Positions 1 to 12,297 of a DNA stretch of 64,000 nt are shown here, piece after piece. Position 1 is the stretch's first letter; every line of letters begins with the position of its first letter. Position numbers and translations under genes: made by a program. Source of the stretch: Tubiluchus corallicola (Eukaryota > Priapulida > Priapulimorpha > Priapulimorphida > Tubiluchidae); contig JAQGDQ010000102.1 of NCBI GenBank assembly GCA_030141605.1, positions 310,961 through 374,960 of the forward strand, read 5' to 3'. The notes under the pieces were generated by a model that made no database searches, was not told the DNA's origin, and worked only from the letters and a program-made list of their open reading frames with translations.

Positions 1-693
1 TGCAGGCACTTCTGTTCTAACCACAGCCTCTTCTGTTGTTATTACTGGTGCTTTTGTGGTAACTATAACTTCTTCTGTTGTGATGATTGGTGGTTCTGTT
101 GTAACAGCAACTTCTTCTGTTATTCTAGTAGATCGTGCTGTTGTTATATCCATTCCTTCGGTTATTTCAAATGGTGCTACCGTTGTTGCAAAATGTTCTA
201 TTGTTTCTACAGCTGCTTCAGTTGTTCCAGTTTGTGCTGCTGTTGTCACCCCAAATTCTTTTGTTGCTTCAAATACGACTGCTGTTGTTGCCACCCCTTC
301 TTCTGTTGTTACATTAGATTCTGGTCTTATAGCTGGTGCTACAGTTGCCGCTGCTGCCTCCGTCATTTCTTCAGCACCGTCTGTTGTTCCACGTGGTGCC
401 ACTGTTGTCATCATAGCGTCTTCCATTGTTTCAAAAATTATTTGCGTTGTTGCCACATTTTTAATCGTTCCTGTTGGTGCAGCTGTTGTCGCAACTCCTC
501 CTTCAGTCATTTCAAATGGTACTACAGTTGTAGCTACGTCTTCTGTTGTTGCAGTTGGCTGTTGTTGCTGTTCTAAAGGAGATGATGACGTTTCGTCTTT
601 TTGCAGTTGTGTATCATTCATTTCACTTTTTGTTAGCTGCATAAGCGGCAACATGAGCACGGAAAAAATGACAGAATTTTCCAGTAACTTCAT
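1..693 (-). CDS. Secreted Thr-rich mucin-like repeat protein, N-terminal part (runs off left edge)
   Basis: Reading the minus strand from the ATG at 693-691 gives 231 codons without a stop, still open at the window edge. Residues 1-23 look like a signal peptide: MKLL, a hydrophobic core, then a small polar stretch ending in TKS. A Gln/Glu/Ser-rich linker follows, and from about residue 45 come imperfect 13-15 residue repeats of the form V-x-T-T-x-x-P-x-x-T-x-E. They become most regular towards the edge (VTTEPPIITTEE, VTTKAPVITTEE). Such Thr/Pro-rich repeats are typical of O-glycosylated mucin-like or extracellular matrix proteins; the function here is not known. Upstream on the minus strand a pyrimidine-rich tract ending in TTTCAG (about 719-714) could be a 3' splice site, which would make this the second exon. 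A three-codon upstream ORF (ATG TTG TAA, 703-695) lies just before the start. The plus-strand frame over the same bases is an antisense shadow. Confidence 0.72.
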   Translation of the reverse strand, partial: MKLLENSVIFSVLMLPLMQLTKSEMNDTQLQKDETSSSPLEQQQQPTATTEDVATTVVPFEMTEGGVATTAAPTGTIKNVATTQIIFETMEDAMMTTVAPRGTTDGAEEMTEAAAATVAPAIRPESNVTTEEGVATTAVVFEATKEFGVTTAAQTGTTEAAVETIEHFATTVAPFEITEGMDITTARSTRITEEVAVTTEPPIITTEEVIVTTKAPVITTEEAVVRTEVPA

Positions 694-940
694 TTTACAA
701 CATTTTATGATAGCTGAAATATAGCAAAACATAATTAAGGATGGATAAGTGTAGAGAGACTCCTTATGGATTCAGCCTTAATGCTGTTGATCATAAAATT
801 TTAATCACTAACGTGTTTAGATTGACTCTATTTAACCAACACTATTTAAACAATCGTCCCCAACACGTCAAGTGCAACCATTTTTCCTCTGTCAAAGCAG
901 TGGAAACTTGTGGTCAATCGTAAGACCCCTCTTAGGCCCG
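694..940. other. Intergenic or 5' intron of the mucin-like gene
   Basis: Only the putative 3' splice site for the minus-strand gene is seen, at about 714-735. A 60-codon plus-strand open frame at 741-923 has no recognisable features. Confidence 0.3.
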
Positions 941-1690
941 TGTCATACAGAGCTGGACATAAACCGTAATGAGTAAGCCGTAAGAGAAAAAAACTAACTC
1001 ATGAAAAATCAACGTATGCTAACTAATGTTCTCTGTCACACAGCTAATACATTTGCCATCTCCGCCCATCACGGTTTGCCTATCATAAGCCATCAGTCAT
1101 AATCTGTGGTAAGCTCCTCACAAGCTGTTCTGAGCGGTTCGTAAGACGCCATATTGCAAAATGAATTTGGCCATTAATTTCAATTGCCATAAAGCGTTTT
1201 AGGTCATTGTTAAGGCAGTAATTTGCATGTTTGTGATTTTACAGTGCACAATTCATTGATATCAAAAAAATTCATAATAAAATAGTCTTACAAACATTAA
1301 AAAGCAACTTGTAGCCATACTGCAATTAGATACGAGCAAATCATTATAATTTACATAATGAAATATTATTTGAAGAAATCTGTTATTTTGTAATGATTAA
1401 AATTATTAAATTATTTTATTAAATATGTCTGAATAAAATTTGCAATTATGTATATAAAATAAAGCAACTGGATAAAGTTGTTGACTCATTTTGAATCAGA
1501 CAAACTAACATATTATCGACTTGCACATCCTGCTGAAACAGATTATGGTAAAACGCCTTGCTATTTACAGAGAGTAAGAACAAACCACAGATTATGATAT
1601 ACGCCTTATGGAAGTTTGGAGAAACCTAATGGCTTACTGATTATGCACAATGGCTTGCTCTTTAAGCCTTTCTCTGTGTGACAGAAACCA
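941..1690. mobile_element. Possible foldback/MITE-like element with long imperfect inverted ends
   Basis: The left end reads GTGTCATACAGAGC and, about 90 bp further in, CTGTCACACAGC. The right end read in reverse is CTGTCACACAGAGAAAGG. Internal words also recur inverted: ATAATCTGTGGT near 1100 and again, reversed, near 1580; AGTAAGCC near 973 and near 1640. The match is patchy and no target duplication is clear. There is no coding capacity. Confidence 0.3.
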
Positions 1691-3280
1691 TATTCTTACT
1701 TTCGGTACTCAGTGCAGCACGAAAGTAACATACTTTGCAAATTGTACGACCACCTTAGACATTTATAACCTTTCGGTAGGTAAAACAATTACTATTTCAT
1801 TTGACTTATAGATCTTTATAGTTTAAGGCCAATAAATTTTCTCTTTGGCCTAATACACATCAAACCATACGTATTATGTTTCGTTCAGGAAATAAACCAC
1901 TCGATCCTAATTTCTGACTATTTAATGGCTGAATAAATTAAACAAATAAAATTGTTAGACATTGTCTTACACGAAAATCCAAAGTGGAACCTCGCATTAA
2001 CATGATTGCTCTCAAAATAGTTAAGAATGTTGGAATCATTTCCTGCATCAGAAACAGTCTTTTTCAAAAACATCTAAGTACTTTATGCAACTAACTAGTC
2101 ATAGTATATTTTAACTAATGCCTTGATTTTAGGGAAACCGACCAATCCATCGAAATTAGATTTCATAATCACTTGTTGGTCGCCTCATTTGGAACAAGTG
2201 CCTGCTATAATTAATGACAAGTAAAGAGAATGTTTATATGAAGCTTCTTGAAATTTTATAAATCAGTCACAACGTTCGGAAAAATAATCAGAGTCATTCG
2301 TAGCGCCCACTTCTCTAACTGAACAAAAGTATAATAAATTACATTATCTTATTAATAAGATTTATAGTATATTTTCTGATATTTCACATTAGCATAGTAA
2401 ACTTGTGATGTTTTTCCAGTTAGCTCGAATATTTTAACTTACTAAGAATCTTTCTTTTCTAGTTACATAAACGTTTCAAGCAGGTAAGCGTAATGCTAAG
2501 CAATGTAAGCTTCTGAAGAATTTTTTGGGGGGATAAACTTTAGAATTGCTTTTTCTCCCCCTTTAATTCAATTTCGTGGTTACGAAGGTCCAAGAAAAGT
2601 TTTTTCAACAACAATATTCCAAATCGCTTTCAACAATGTGGCAAATATCGTGAAATTTAAGCAACTCTATCTATACCGTTAACAACGCATTAGGTTCAAT
2701 ACATAAATATGTATATATAACAATAATGGCAATGATGGATGACAATTAAGCTTATAAAATAAATAATACGTATCTGGAATATCTAAAAAAACACTTTTCA
2801 ATTTTTTCAAACCTATTTTCGTGATTATCCTGGTTTGGTCTTCCGTTCTCGAGATACACTGCTTAACAACACGTCGAAGCCATAATATGGGACTTTGTTG
2901 AGAAAAAATTTGATGTCTAAAACAGAAGTGCAACAAGCGAGCTATACGTTAACACTTAAAATATTTTACCTGACTGATATTTAAGAGAGTGAAAATTTTT
3001 ATGATGTCTGTGTATTGTGTAATGTCATGTCGGAAGTGAAATTTTGGCTTTAGGCAAAAGCGGTCAGTGGCATTTTTAACCAGGAAACGTTTCGCAAACT
3101 TACTAAATAAAACATTAGATGGAATCTAGAAATGCACCAGTATGGCCGAGACACGATGTCACTATTTACTAAGAACCTAGTACTAACAATCTTATACTAA
3201 CACTATACTTCACTTTTACTAACACTTGAAACATAATGAAAATAACATGTATGCATCATGTTTTGATGTATCCAAAGAAA
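1691..3280. other. Intergenic, no supported feature
   Basis: AT-rich sequence with short open frames only. No splice-site pairs with coding between them, no repeat array and no RNA gene were recognised. Confidence 0.5.
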
Positions 3281-3860
3281 TTCTATTCTACTCTACTCTA
3301 TTCTATTCTATAGTATTCTATTCTGTTCTGTTCTGTTCTGTTCTGTTCTGTTCTGTTCTGTTCTGTTCTGTTCTGTTCTGTTCTGTTCTGTTCTGTTCTG
3401 TTCTGTTCTGTTCTGTTCTGTTCTGTTCTGTTCTGTTCTGTTCTGTTCTGTTCTGTTCTGTTCTGTTCTGTTCTGTTCTGTTCTGTTCTGTTCTGTTCTG
3501 TTCTGTTCTGTTCTGTTCTGTTCTGTTCTGTTCTGTTCTGTTCTGTTCTGTTCTGTTCTGTTCTGTTCTGTTCTGTTCTGTTCTATTCTATTCTATTCTA
3601 TTCTATTCTATTCTATTCTACTCTACTCTACTCTACTCTACTCTACTCTACTCTATTCTATTCCATTCCATTCCACTCCATTCCATTCCATTCCATTCCA
3701 TTCCATTCCATTCCATTCTATTCTATTCTATTCCATTCCATTCCACTCCACTCCACTCCACTCCACTCCATTCCATTCCATTCCATTCCATTCCATTCCA
3801 TTCCATTCCATTCCATTCCATTCCATTCCATTCTATTCTATTCTATTCTATTCTATTCTA
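3281..3860. repeat. Pentanucleotide satellite, TTCTG core with TTCTA/CTCTA/TTCCA/CTCCA blocks
   Basis: About 116 uninterrupted 5-bp units in perfect phase. A short TTCTA/CTCTA start leads into a long pure TTCTG block (about 3322-3580), then TTCTA, CTCTA, TTCCA, TTCTA, TTCCA, CTCCA, TTCCA and TTCTA blocks. The variants lie in runs rather than mixed, as expected when replication slippage spreads single point mutations locally. A 5-bp unit gives a 5-residue periodic open frame in all three plus frames, so the long open frame here is not a gene. Confidence 0.97.
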
Positions 3861-4733
3861 AGTAAGTCCTCATAAAAAGAGCTAACATTCAGGAAACGCG
3901 TTGGTTTGCAGGCTTCCCAGACGTCATATCTGCTGGCTCTTGACTCCTGAATTTGGTTCTTGACGAGGTGGCAACCCTAGACATAGTCATGCAAAACCTC
4001 GGGTGTGAGACAGACCAAAACTGACAGAACAGAAAGGAGTCTTGGATCAATGCTTAAAAATCCAGGCTGCGTCAAGGACCAGAACAGATTACGTTAGTCC
4101 ATTAGGTAATGCATAATTTTTGTTACACATAATTATTTCTAGTAAAGCAAACGTATCACGTATGATTGTTAGATGATGGTGCAAAAATTCGTCAAAATTT
4201 GTAAACAGGCCTGCATCATATGCCAAAATGGCGTTTAATGCGTATTTTTGATTTATTATAAATCATTTTTGAATTTTCAAAATTGATTTATTGATATTTG
4301 TAATTCATTTATTAATATTCAAAAATGAGCATTAAATTCCACTTATACGTTCCATATAAATCTGTAGATCTTATCTAACAAACATTTGAAACTCTAAATT
4401 TTTATAAAAGTGTGTGAGTCACTACTTTACAGCAGCTAAATGGCATTGACGTTTATTAGTTTACCAATCATTTGTGTAACGGCGATGCCGCAGACAGGGA
4501 CGCCAGGGACCTGTTGCATATTTGAACCTTGCGAAAACAACCTGCGCTTCGTTTCACATAAAAGAGAAAAAATGCCTATTCTGCCCAATAGGCATACCTT
4601 TGAAAGCGAATTTAAATGATTTATTTAAAAAATGTTTAGTTGTTTAATTAGTCAATTATCGCATTCAGTATTTTCTTCCGCGTCAAGTTTTCCTGTAACA
4701 AATTGCAACATTTAGCCAACATTCTGTTTTACG
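3861..4733. other. Spacer between two satellites of the same pentamer family
   Basis: Unique-looking AT-rich DNA. No gene, RNA gene or inverted repeat was recognised. Confidence 0.5.
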
Positions 4734-5133
4734 CTATTCTATTCTATTCTATTCTATTCTATTCTATTCTATTCTATTCTATTCTATTCTATTCTATTCT
4801 ATTCTATTCTGTTCTATTCTGTTCTATTCTGTTCTATTCTATTCTATTCTGTTCTATTCCGTTCTATTCTGTTCTATTCTATTCTATTCTATTCTATTCT
4901 ATTCTATTCTATTCTGTTCTATTCTGTTCTATTCTGTTCTGTTCTATTCTATTCTATTCTATTCTATTCTATTCTATTCTATTCTATTCTATTCTATTCT
5001 ATTCTATTCTATTCTATTCTATTCTGTTCTATTCTGTTCTGTTCTGTTCTATTCTATTCTATTCTATTCTATTCTATTCTATTCTATTCTATTCTATTCT
5101 ATTCTATTCTATTCTATTCTATTCTATTCTATT
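4734..5133. repeat. Pentanucleotide satellite (TTCTA)n with TTCTG interspersions
   Basis: About 80 units in phase. Most are TTCTA, with isolated or paired TTCTG units and one TTCCG. It is the same repeat family as the array 870 bp upstream, but here the TTCTA variant dominates. Confidence 0.97.
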
Positions 5134-5478
5134 GCCTGGATCCACCCTGGCAAACAATTTGCTTCGCTAACGAGTAAACATTTAACTGTCTTGTATGAAT
5201 GAATAACCTGTAGGCAGTATTATCTGACGTTGTACCTAATTACCCATCAATGGGCCATTCACTAGTTCAATCCAGTTAGGTTTCTTATCATGTCTGTATA
5301 CTTTCTAGGTTCACTATTGTGTTGGATTAGCATAATAATGGCTCGCCCAGCGCCATGTTACTTCCGGAGAATCCTCATCAACGATATCCTGTAGACTCGA
5401 TATAAAGGTACGATTTGTATGTAACATCGTAAACATATTTTGCCACATCTAATCTAGGCCTCTCCGAATATAAGTCTC
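5134..5478. other. Intergenic, no supported feature
   Basis: Nothing was recognised between the pentamer and tetramer arrays. Confidence 0.5.
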
Positions 5479-5761
<283 letters not shown>

Positions 5762-5914
5762 AATTAGGTTTCTGAATTTGTCACAAAATATAAACACCAG
5801 TCTAGCCCTCGTGGCTTTACGATCAAAGAATTAAACAATAAATTTTGAGTTTTTTCAATTTTTCTTTGTTTTTGACAGACAGACATTATGATATTATAAA
5901 ATTTTAAGAGCTAA

Positions 5915-6545
5915 CAAAATCGGACCCAATCTTAAACTGTAGGTCAAAACAATCCACTCTGTAAAATGTTGAAAGGAAACATTATTTTTTCAAAAATGAC
6001 TTGCGTGTAAGAATTATTACCACACAAACACAATTTCGCGTCCGCGCCATTAGTTCTTTGCTGTCACATGCATTTCGCCATTCGCTAGTTAGACGGGCAC
6101 TGGCGCCTGCAATTCGGAAACGCATTGCACAAAAACAGGGGCTGTACCGCTCAGTTCAGATGTGTTAATTTGTGACGTACTACACACGTTCGACAGCTCA
6201 TCCGTGAGCACAGCGGTAAATATGAAATTTTAATTTTTATGTTAAACCTTGCCTAGTAGTACTAGTAGTTTTAGTATAACACCCTGAATATCTCTCAGTA
6301 GTGCTGTACTTCAATTTTCGCTTTCGCAAGCACGTGCAACACACTCGTAGAATATTTTTGCTGTTGAAAATTATGTTAGTTTGTGACGTCATCAATAGTT
6401 GGGCTCGCCAGCCGTTAACTAAGTCTTTAATCTATAATTTAATTATCAGAAACCCTTTTGCAGTATTAATTGTCTTAAAATGTATACTTTTTATCGGACT
6501 TGAAAATGGGGTAGTATGTGAAAAATCGTCCTGTCTTCCTTTAAC
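5915..6545 (+). repeat. Dispersed 0.6-kb repeat R1, copy 1
   Basis: Aligns almost end to end with 20162-20772, from the GGACCCA..TTAAA..TGTA start to GTGAAAAATC-TCCTGTC near the end. The two copies differ by scattered substitutions and small indels. Both contain short open frames reading LLLKIMLVCDVINSWAR and on through GLENGV, but substitutions fall on replacement and silent sites alike, so coding is doubtful. A perfect TGACGTCA lies at 6384-6391. Shorter, more diverged relatives are visible at about 8890-8985, 10050-10130 and 26110-26260. The class (SINE, MITE or Helitron-related) is not determined; no terminal inverted repeats or tail were found. Confidence 0.75.
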
Positions 6546-7174
6546 AGCAACGACGGACGAGCAACGCAGACGACCCAAAATTTCGGCTAGTTTCCAACAT
6601 GGATGTCGAAAATTTTCCTCTGATTTTGTAATTTTATTTCTTGATTGAATTATATTTTATTTTTGACGTAAATGCACAGCTTCAAAATGGCTGCTAGAAA
6701 GGAATTGTCAATTTAATTTACTGTTGCAGTCAAAGGATGATCTAGCTTGGTTTAACCGCCCCGCCCCCCACCACATTTTCCATCTCTCAAATTTTTCTCT
6801 TTAGTTTGTTGTGTCAAACCTTTTTTATTGCCTTATGCTGTAGATTTCATAGACAGACTGACCGGACAAGTTGGGCTAAAATACCATCCTGTATGTCTCA
6901 ATTTTTACCAGGTGTACTTGTTATGGTACTTGTAAAAAAATAAATTTGAAATCTAGAAATCTGACTGTTTTAAGTGCTTACTCGCATTTACAAAACAGGT
7001 TTTATAAAGTAAATACAGGTTTTGATTGAACGTTATTTTGTGATTTATTGCAGTAATTAAACAGCTTTCTTGGATAGTTTAGCACTCTACGAGACGGAAC
7101 CCAGCACTCAATGGAAGAGTTACATCAATGTAAAAGTGCGGAAGGTCACGGCGGGATCGGAACCTACTTCATTA
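6546..7174. other. Intergenic, no supported feature
   Basis: AT-rich DNA containing a short C-rich run at about 6760. Nothing else was recognised. Confidence 0.5.
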
Positions 7175-7397
7175 TCAAGGAACATCAGCTGAGACTCGAG
7201 ACAGTTCAGTGGCAGAAGTGACATTCAGACGTGTCAAGGAACATCAGCTGAGACTCGAGACAGTTCAGTGGCAGAAGTAACATTCAGACGCGTCAAGGAA
7301 CATCAGCTAACTCGAGACAGTTCAGTGGCAGAAGTGACATTTAGACGCGCCAAGGAACATCAGCTGAGACTCGAGACAGTTCAGTGGCAGAAGTAAC
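7175..7397. repeat. Minisatellite, about 59-bp unit, four copies
   Basis: Each unit begins CAAGGAACATCAGCTGAGAC, continues through CTCGAGACAGTTCAGTGGCAG and ends AAGT.ACATTCAGACG. The third unit has a 3-bp loss in CTGAGACTCGAG and the fourth is cut short. Units are contiguous, with no spacers, so this is not a CRISPR-like array. Confidence 0.93.
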
Positions 7398-10154
7398 CGT
7401 ACGCGTAACCGCCTCTGTGAAAGAAATTATTGCTGAGATCATAACCCTTTATGAACAACCCTAAAGATCGCTGACCATTACAAATTTATTTCCTACTGTA
7501 AAAATATTAAATCCTTTAATTTAAAAGACAAACACTCTCATGTAGCCAAAGGCACAGACATGGCCATGAATTCCAGATTGAAGACGTCTTTTCAATTTCT
7601 TGCCAGTTCTAGACGTTTTACCCACATATTCTCACGTTCTTACTGTTAAGTGCCTGGACGTTTTACCATGCTGGGCAGCAGTACAGCCGCTACTGAAATT
7701 TATAAATAATACCAGACTGTAGAAATATGGTTATATTGTCTTTTTCCTGTGATCTGATTATGGACACTACATGCAAAAATACCAGAAGCTCGCATAACAC
7801 GGGCTCTGTCCTCTAATATCGCGTTAACCTGAAGTAAGAAGTTTTAACCAGGTTTCTTCAGCAGCAGTCCCATACGGCTGCGTTAATATTGTAAAGCAAT
7901 AATGAAAAATATTGAAGTCCTAAACCAACAATGTAATTATTATGGCACACCTTATGAAGCCCTACACCAAGCGTTTTTCCTCCGGGCGGATGCGCTTAAT
8001 TAGTTAGTTTGCCGGAAGTCCGCGTGCTAAACGAATCTCTAATGAAAACTAAGAATCCTGCTTCGTGGCAAGAAGCCATGAAAACACTGAGATTGACATG
8101 TTAAAATGATTGTTATTGCATATCACACAAATGTTCATCAACTTGCAAACTGAAAATGTTGACCTGAACGGGTGTAGCTGACAATCTTTGAAGCGTACGT
8201 TCCCACATGATAAATTTACTGCTGATGGTTTTACTGCTGGTGGTGTGGAATAAAATTAATAAGAATATTAGTTGATCTCTTGTCTCGAATAAATGCTGTG
8301 CACTTTCCAATATTTTTGGCAGTTTTACCATAGTATTTGCGACACATACACAAAAGATGTACTAAGTCAAATGATATAATTTGAGAATAAATTAGTGTTT
8401 TTCTAACACTTGTCATTGTCATTAAAGAACAAAATGACGAAATACCCTTTAAATCTCAAAAGTAATAGTTAGATAATGAAAATTACTAATAATGCCCTGG
8501 AAGAAAATAGAAATATATTGTTGTCAAGACAAGACCAAAAATGGCTAACCACATGGAAGCAGGTACTTCATAAGTAATGATTTTTATTTATTAGTGTAAA
8601 ATTGGAAGATTGTTTACCAACCTTTGTGATCTCATTTTCTCTGCTAATACCAATTTGCTTTGCTGCTTTACAAACACATCTTACTTATGATGTAAGAACA
8701 TCCACCTGAAATCACGTGTTAGCCCCCCCCCCCCCGATGATCACAAAATTTGAAAATGTTAATTAAAATATGCTAATTTTTTGTAGTTTCACTGGCAAAG
8801 TTAAACAGCGATGTTGTCATACAATTATCGCATAAAATTTAGTGCGTAAAGCTCATCGAAAGATCTACTATTAGTAAAATTTCCACACTTGTGAAGTACA
8901 ATGGCTAGTGCGCTCGCCAGTCATTAATTAAATTTCTAAGATAATTTTTAATCATTAGAATCATTCTGGTAATTGTCATAGGTAACAAAACGTATATTGC
9001 CCGTTCACTGACTCATCTTAGGTGGACACGACTCATCATTACCTATTTTGAACCAGTCCTATGGAACGAAATAAGTCGCAATGTAAAATGAGGCCGTTTC
9101 AATTTTTTAAAGAAAAGAAATATTTCAAAAGTACTGATGAAAGTTCTAAAGTGACACAACTTGATAATAGTGGTCATTTTCATTCTTTTCCGCTGTAATC
9201 TTAATAAAAAATGTTACTGTGTTCAACAGGTTGCCAAACAAATTATAATCATGATCATCGTTTTTTACTTCAAGCTCCTTTTTATCATGCATTTACTACT
9301 CCCCCTCCCCCCTACATCAATGTATACAGTTTTGACTATCCCAAGTCATTATTTTGCTTATTAATTCTTTGCTTTTCTTTTATTTTATGACTGGCCTATC
9401 AAGCCGTGCTTTTAGATCAAATTGTGTGCATCAAAATTATTGTGTATATGCCTGCTATTAAAGACTCTTACTTCTGGATTATTATCTGTAATGTCATGAT
9501 GTTGTTATGTGATACAGTGCAGAAATAACTAAATTCTTCAACTCTTGATATATAGTGAGACAGGCTCCGATCACGTCACAAACGTCTCCCTGAGTATACC
9601 TTACCTTTGGCTAGTGGAGTGAACAAAGTGTCGCGAATCAGCTAAATATTCGCGAGAAATGTAGGAAACAACAATTGTCCTTTTTTTTGTTAATGTGGAA
9701 TTATTTGGCAAGTAGGCGGAGGAGTTGGGACTACTTTTTAGCAGACGGAAAGAAAACCGCTTTCGTGTTAAACTTTTACAGAGTTTGGTATTATTTTATA
9801 TCTTTATGAGTTTTAATAAAAGCATTTATAGTTCTTATTAATTGTGTCTGATGTGTCTGATGCATCTGTTCTCGCCTGCCTGCGTTTGTTGTTTGCAGGT
9901 TGTCTGTTTTGTTTGAAACAAGCGCTTACCTGGATTTCAGAGGGGGACGCCCATTTCCCCTCCTCGCAAAGGTAAAGTTTTTTGTTAAATTTAATCATCA
10001 ATGACCAATGGTAGAAGTGCTACTCGGAACGTAAAAGGAGGACATTTTCTATACAAAGTGTATAAAAATATTCTAAACTGTGAGCCAAAATAGGATCTGA
10101 AAAATCGTACTGCTTTCCTTTAATGTCAGCATTTTATTCATTCAGGTAAAGTCT
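7398..10154. other. Intergenic: poly-C tract and diverged R1-like fragments
   Basis: A run of 13 C lies near 8724-8737. The stretch around 8890-8985 (GTGCGCTCGCCAGTCATTAA and onwards) and around 10050-10130 (CTGAAAAATCGTACTGCTTT) resemble parts of repeat R1. No gene structure was seen. Confidence 0.45.
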
Positions 10155-10390
10155 CACCTTCCTTCATCATCACGTTCTAATTTTTTCTTGTACGTATTAT
10201 CATGTTTAGCATCATCAACAAACAGTACTGTTATCGATATCATCGCAATCATCATCACTGTCAGTCATATTTCTCATCATCGTCATCGCTATTGTCGTCG
10301 ACATTGTGTAATCATCACCACCACCATCATCAGCAACATCATCATCCTCGTCAATATCTTTGACATTCGTCGTCATTAGCAAAGCAGTAT
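10155..10390. repeat. Imperfect ATC/CATCAT-rich microsatellite
   Basis: Dense ATC/CATCAT trinucleotides interrupted by TCG and CAC variants. It yields Ile/Ser/His-rich or Asp-rich open frames on either strand, which are compositional artefacts. Confidence 0.7.
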
Positions 10391-12031
10391 GCAGCCCATG
10401 CATCAACAATGTATTTTATTTAGTATTTTCAATCAGCTACAGAAATCGCTCCTATTGCTGACATTTTGACGCCCATCCAACTGCTTGTTTGATACTGCAT
10501 ATACTGCTTAACTTTGAAAAGAGATGTGTTTAAGGGACTTACTATGTGGTGCGGTTAAAGTCGTCAATATTTTGACAGATTGTAAACAAACACAAACTCA
10601 TTTAAACATTTCGTTTTCCTTCACCCTACAGATACCACGGTGAGTTAGACAAATTAGTGCAAAATGGTGAATCAATAATTTCACAATATAACGAGTCTCA
10701 TCATCAGTTACATTCTACGAAAAGTCACATTTCATGACATTTCAATCAAAATTGCAGTCGTGTGAAATACACAGTTTGCACAAGCCGTTAGATCAGACTT
10801 ATGACAATTATTCCCTTCTATAATGGCAATTAGATAAGCTTCGTGAAAACAGTGTAATATGTACAGGATAGTCGTGCACAGTAGTAAAATAACAAGAGTA
10901 AAATATAAAACAGGATACAAAATTACTGAATATTTTTGTATTCTTTTCTTAGTGGTTATCAAATTCTGAAATAATTGATTTATGCAATATTTGTAAAATA
11001 ATGATTTGTTTATACAAGCAATTTAACAAAATTATTATTGTATTGGCTTGCATGTAGTTACAATCACTCAGCTTTTCCTTTTGAAGATCGTAAAGCTAAA
11101 AGCAAGTCCAACAAGGTGGCTTCGCTAACGAGAAATCGCTTTCTTTTATCTGAAAAAACAAACAAAGTTTTGTTAACGAAAACTGCATCTAAACACCAGA
11201 AAACATAGACCTGCTATAACTGGGAACATACAAGTTACCATATTATATAACCGTCTCTCAACTAAAATCTTGTATCAGTCTTTTTACAAGAGTAGAAAGG
11301 CTGGCTAGTGTATTGCTTACTGAGAGCGGAACGGACATGGACCTGCATGTATTTTTGTGCCAGAAGCTCTCAGGACGATTTCACGAGAGACATTCAAATG
11401 ACCTTGAAACGGAGAATCCTGATTACCCGCAAGAATTCGTCTCATATTTTCCATCTACCTCTCAGGCAGGTGAGTAAGAAACACCATGTCCGACGGTGGT
11501 ACAATCATTAAGCCGGATTATAAAACAAATACTTTATAAAAATTGCAGCACTTTTGATTAGCTTCACTGCAGAATAGAGTTTCATTCACCGCCATTTACC
11601 GAACAAAAGGATGTTCCGCCTTTTAACATCAGACTCAGATATGAAATTTCTAGTTTAGATGGGTGAGATTACACGGATTGGGCCTTCCTGACGACTTTTC
11701 ATGGAAGATGCAGTTTTAAAATTTTGTTAAACTAAATAATGGTTATATGTTCACTGTAAAAATACGAATTTTGCTTTGTGCAATAAATGACAATTCATAT
11801 ACGGTGCTTTTGATACTAATTTCTTCTACGACATGAAACTTTGTATAATTTTATTTACTTATTTTTTATTTATTTACGTTTATTTAGTTTTATATATATT
11901 ATTTTTCATATAAAATGCGAGACAAAATACATTAAAAACACTTTTGAGTAGAGCATTGCACAGAAGACGGGAATACAACAAAAGTCCACAACGCTTAGCG
12001 CCCGTTTATACATATGGCGGTTTTCCACGTG
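10391..12031. other. Intergenic, no supported feature
   Basis: AT-rich DNA. The 14-mer GCTTCGCTAACGAG occurs at about 11119 and also at about 5161, probably a trace of a shared old repeat. Nothing else was recognised. Confidence 0.4.
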
Positions 12032-12169
12032 TCTTAGTAAAAGCAAAAGGATTGAGCAATTTGAATAAAATAATAATAGAAACAGGATAACTTGACATTA
12101 CAATCAGAACCAATACAACCAGGCAAAGCTTAAAATTACAGTAAAATGAGAAAATTACAGTTATTAAGG

Positions 12170-12207
<38 letters not shown>

Positions 12208-12208
12208 A

Positions 12209-12297
<89 letters not shown>

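Noticed and set aside
56-724. 222-codon plus-strand Val/Ser-rich frame
   Set aside because: It is the complement of the Thr-rich minus-strand repeat gene; TTG/GTT/GTA codons are antisense to CAA/AAC/TAC. The minus strand has the signal peptide and repeat logic.
3226-3861. 211-codon frame of FCSVL repeats
   Set aside because: Produced by a 5-bp satellite, which gives periodic stop-free frames automatically.
4703-5170. 155-codon FYSIL-repeat frame
   Set aside because: Same artefact in the second pentamer array.
7175-7397. CRISPR-like direct repeats (also at 18238 and 25203)
   Set aside because: Units are contiguous with no unique spacers, there are no cas genes, and the DNA is animal nuclear sequence.
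10188-10409. Ile/His-rich and Asp-rich frames on both strands
   Set aside because: ATC/GAT microsatellite artefact.
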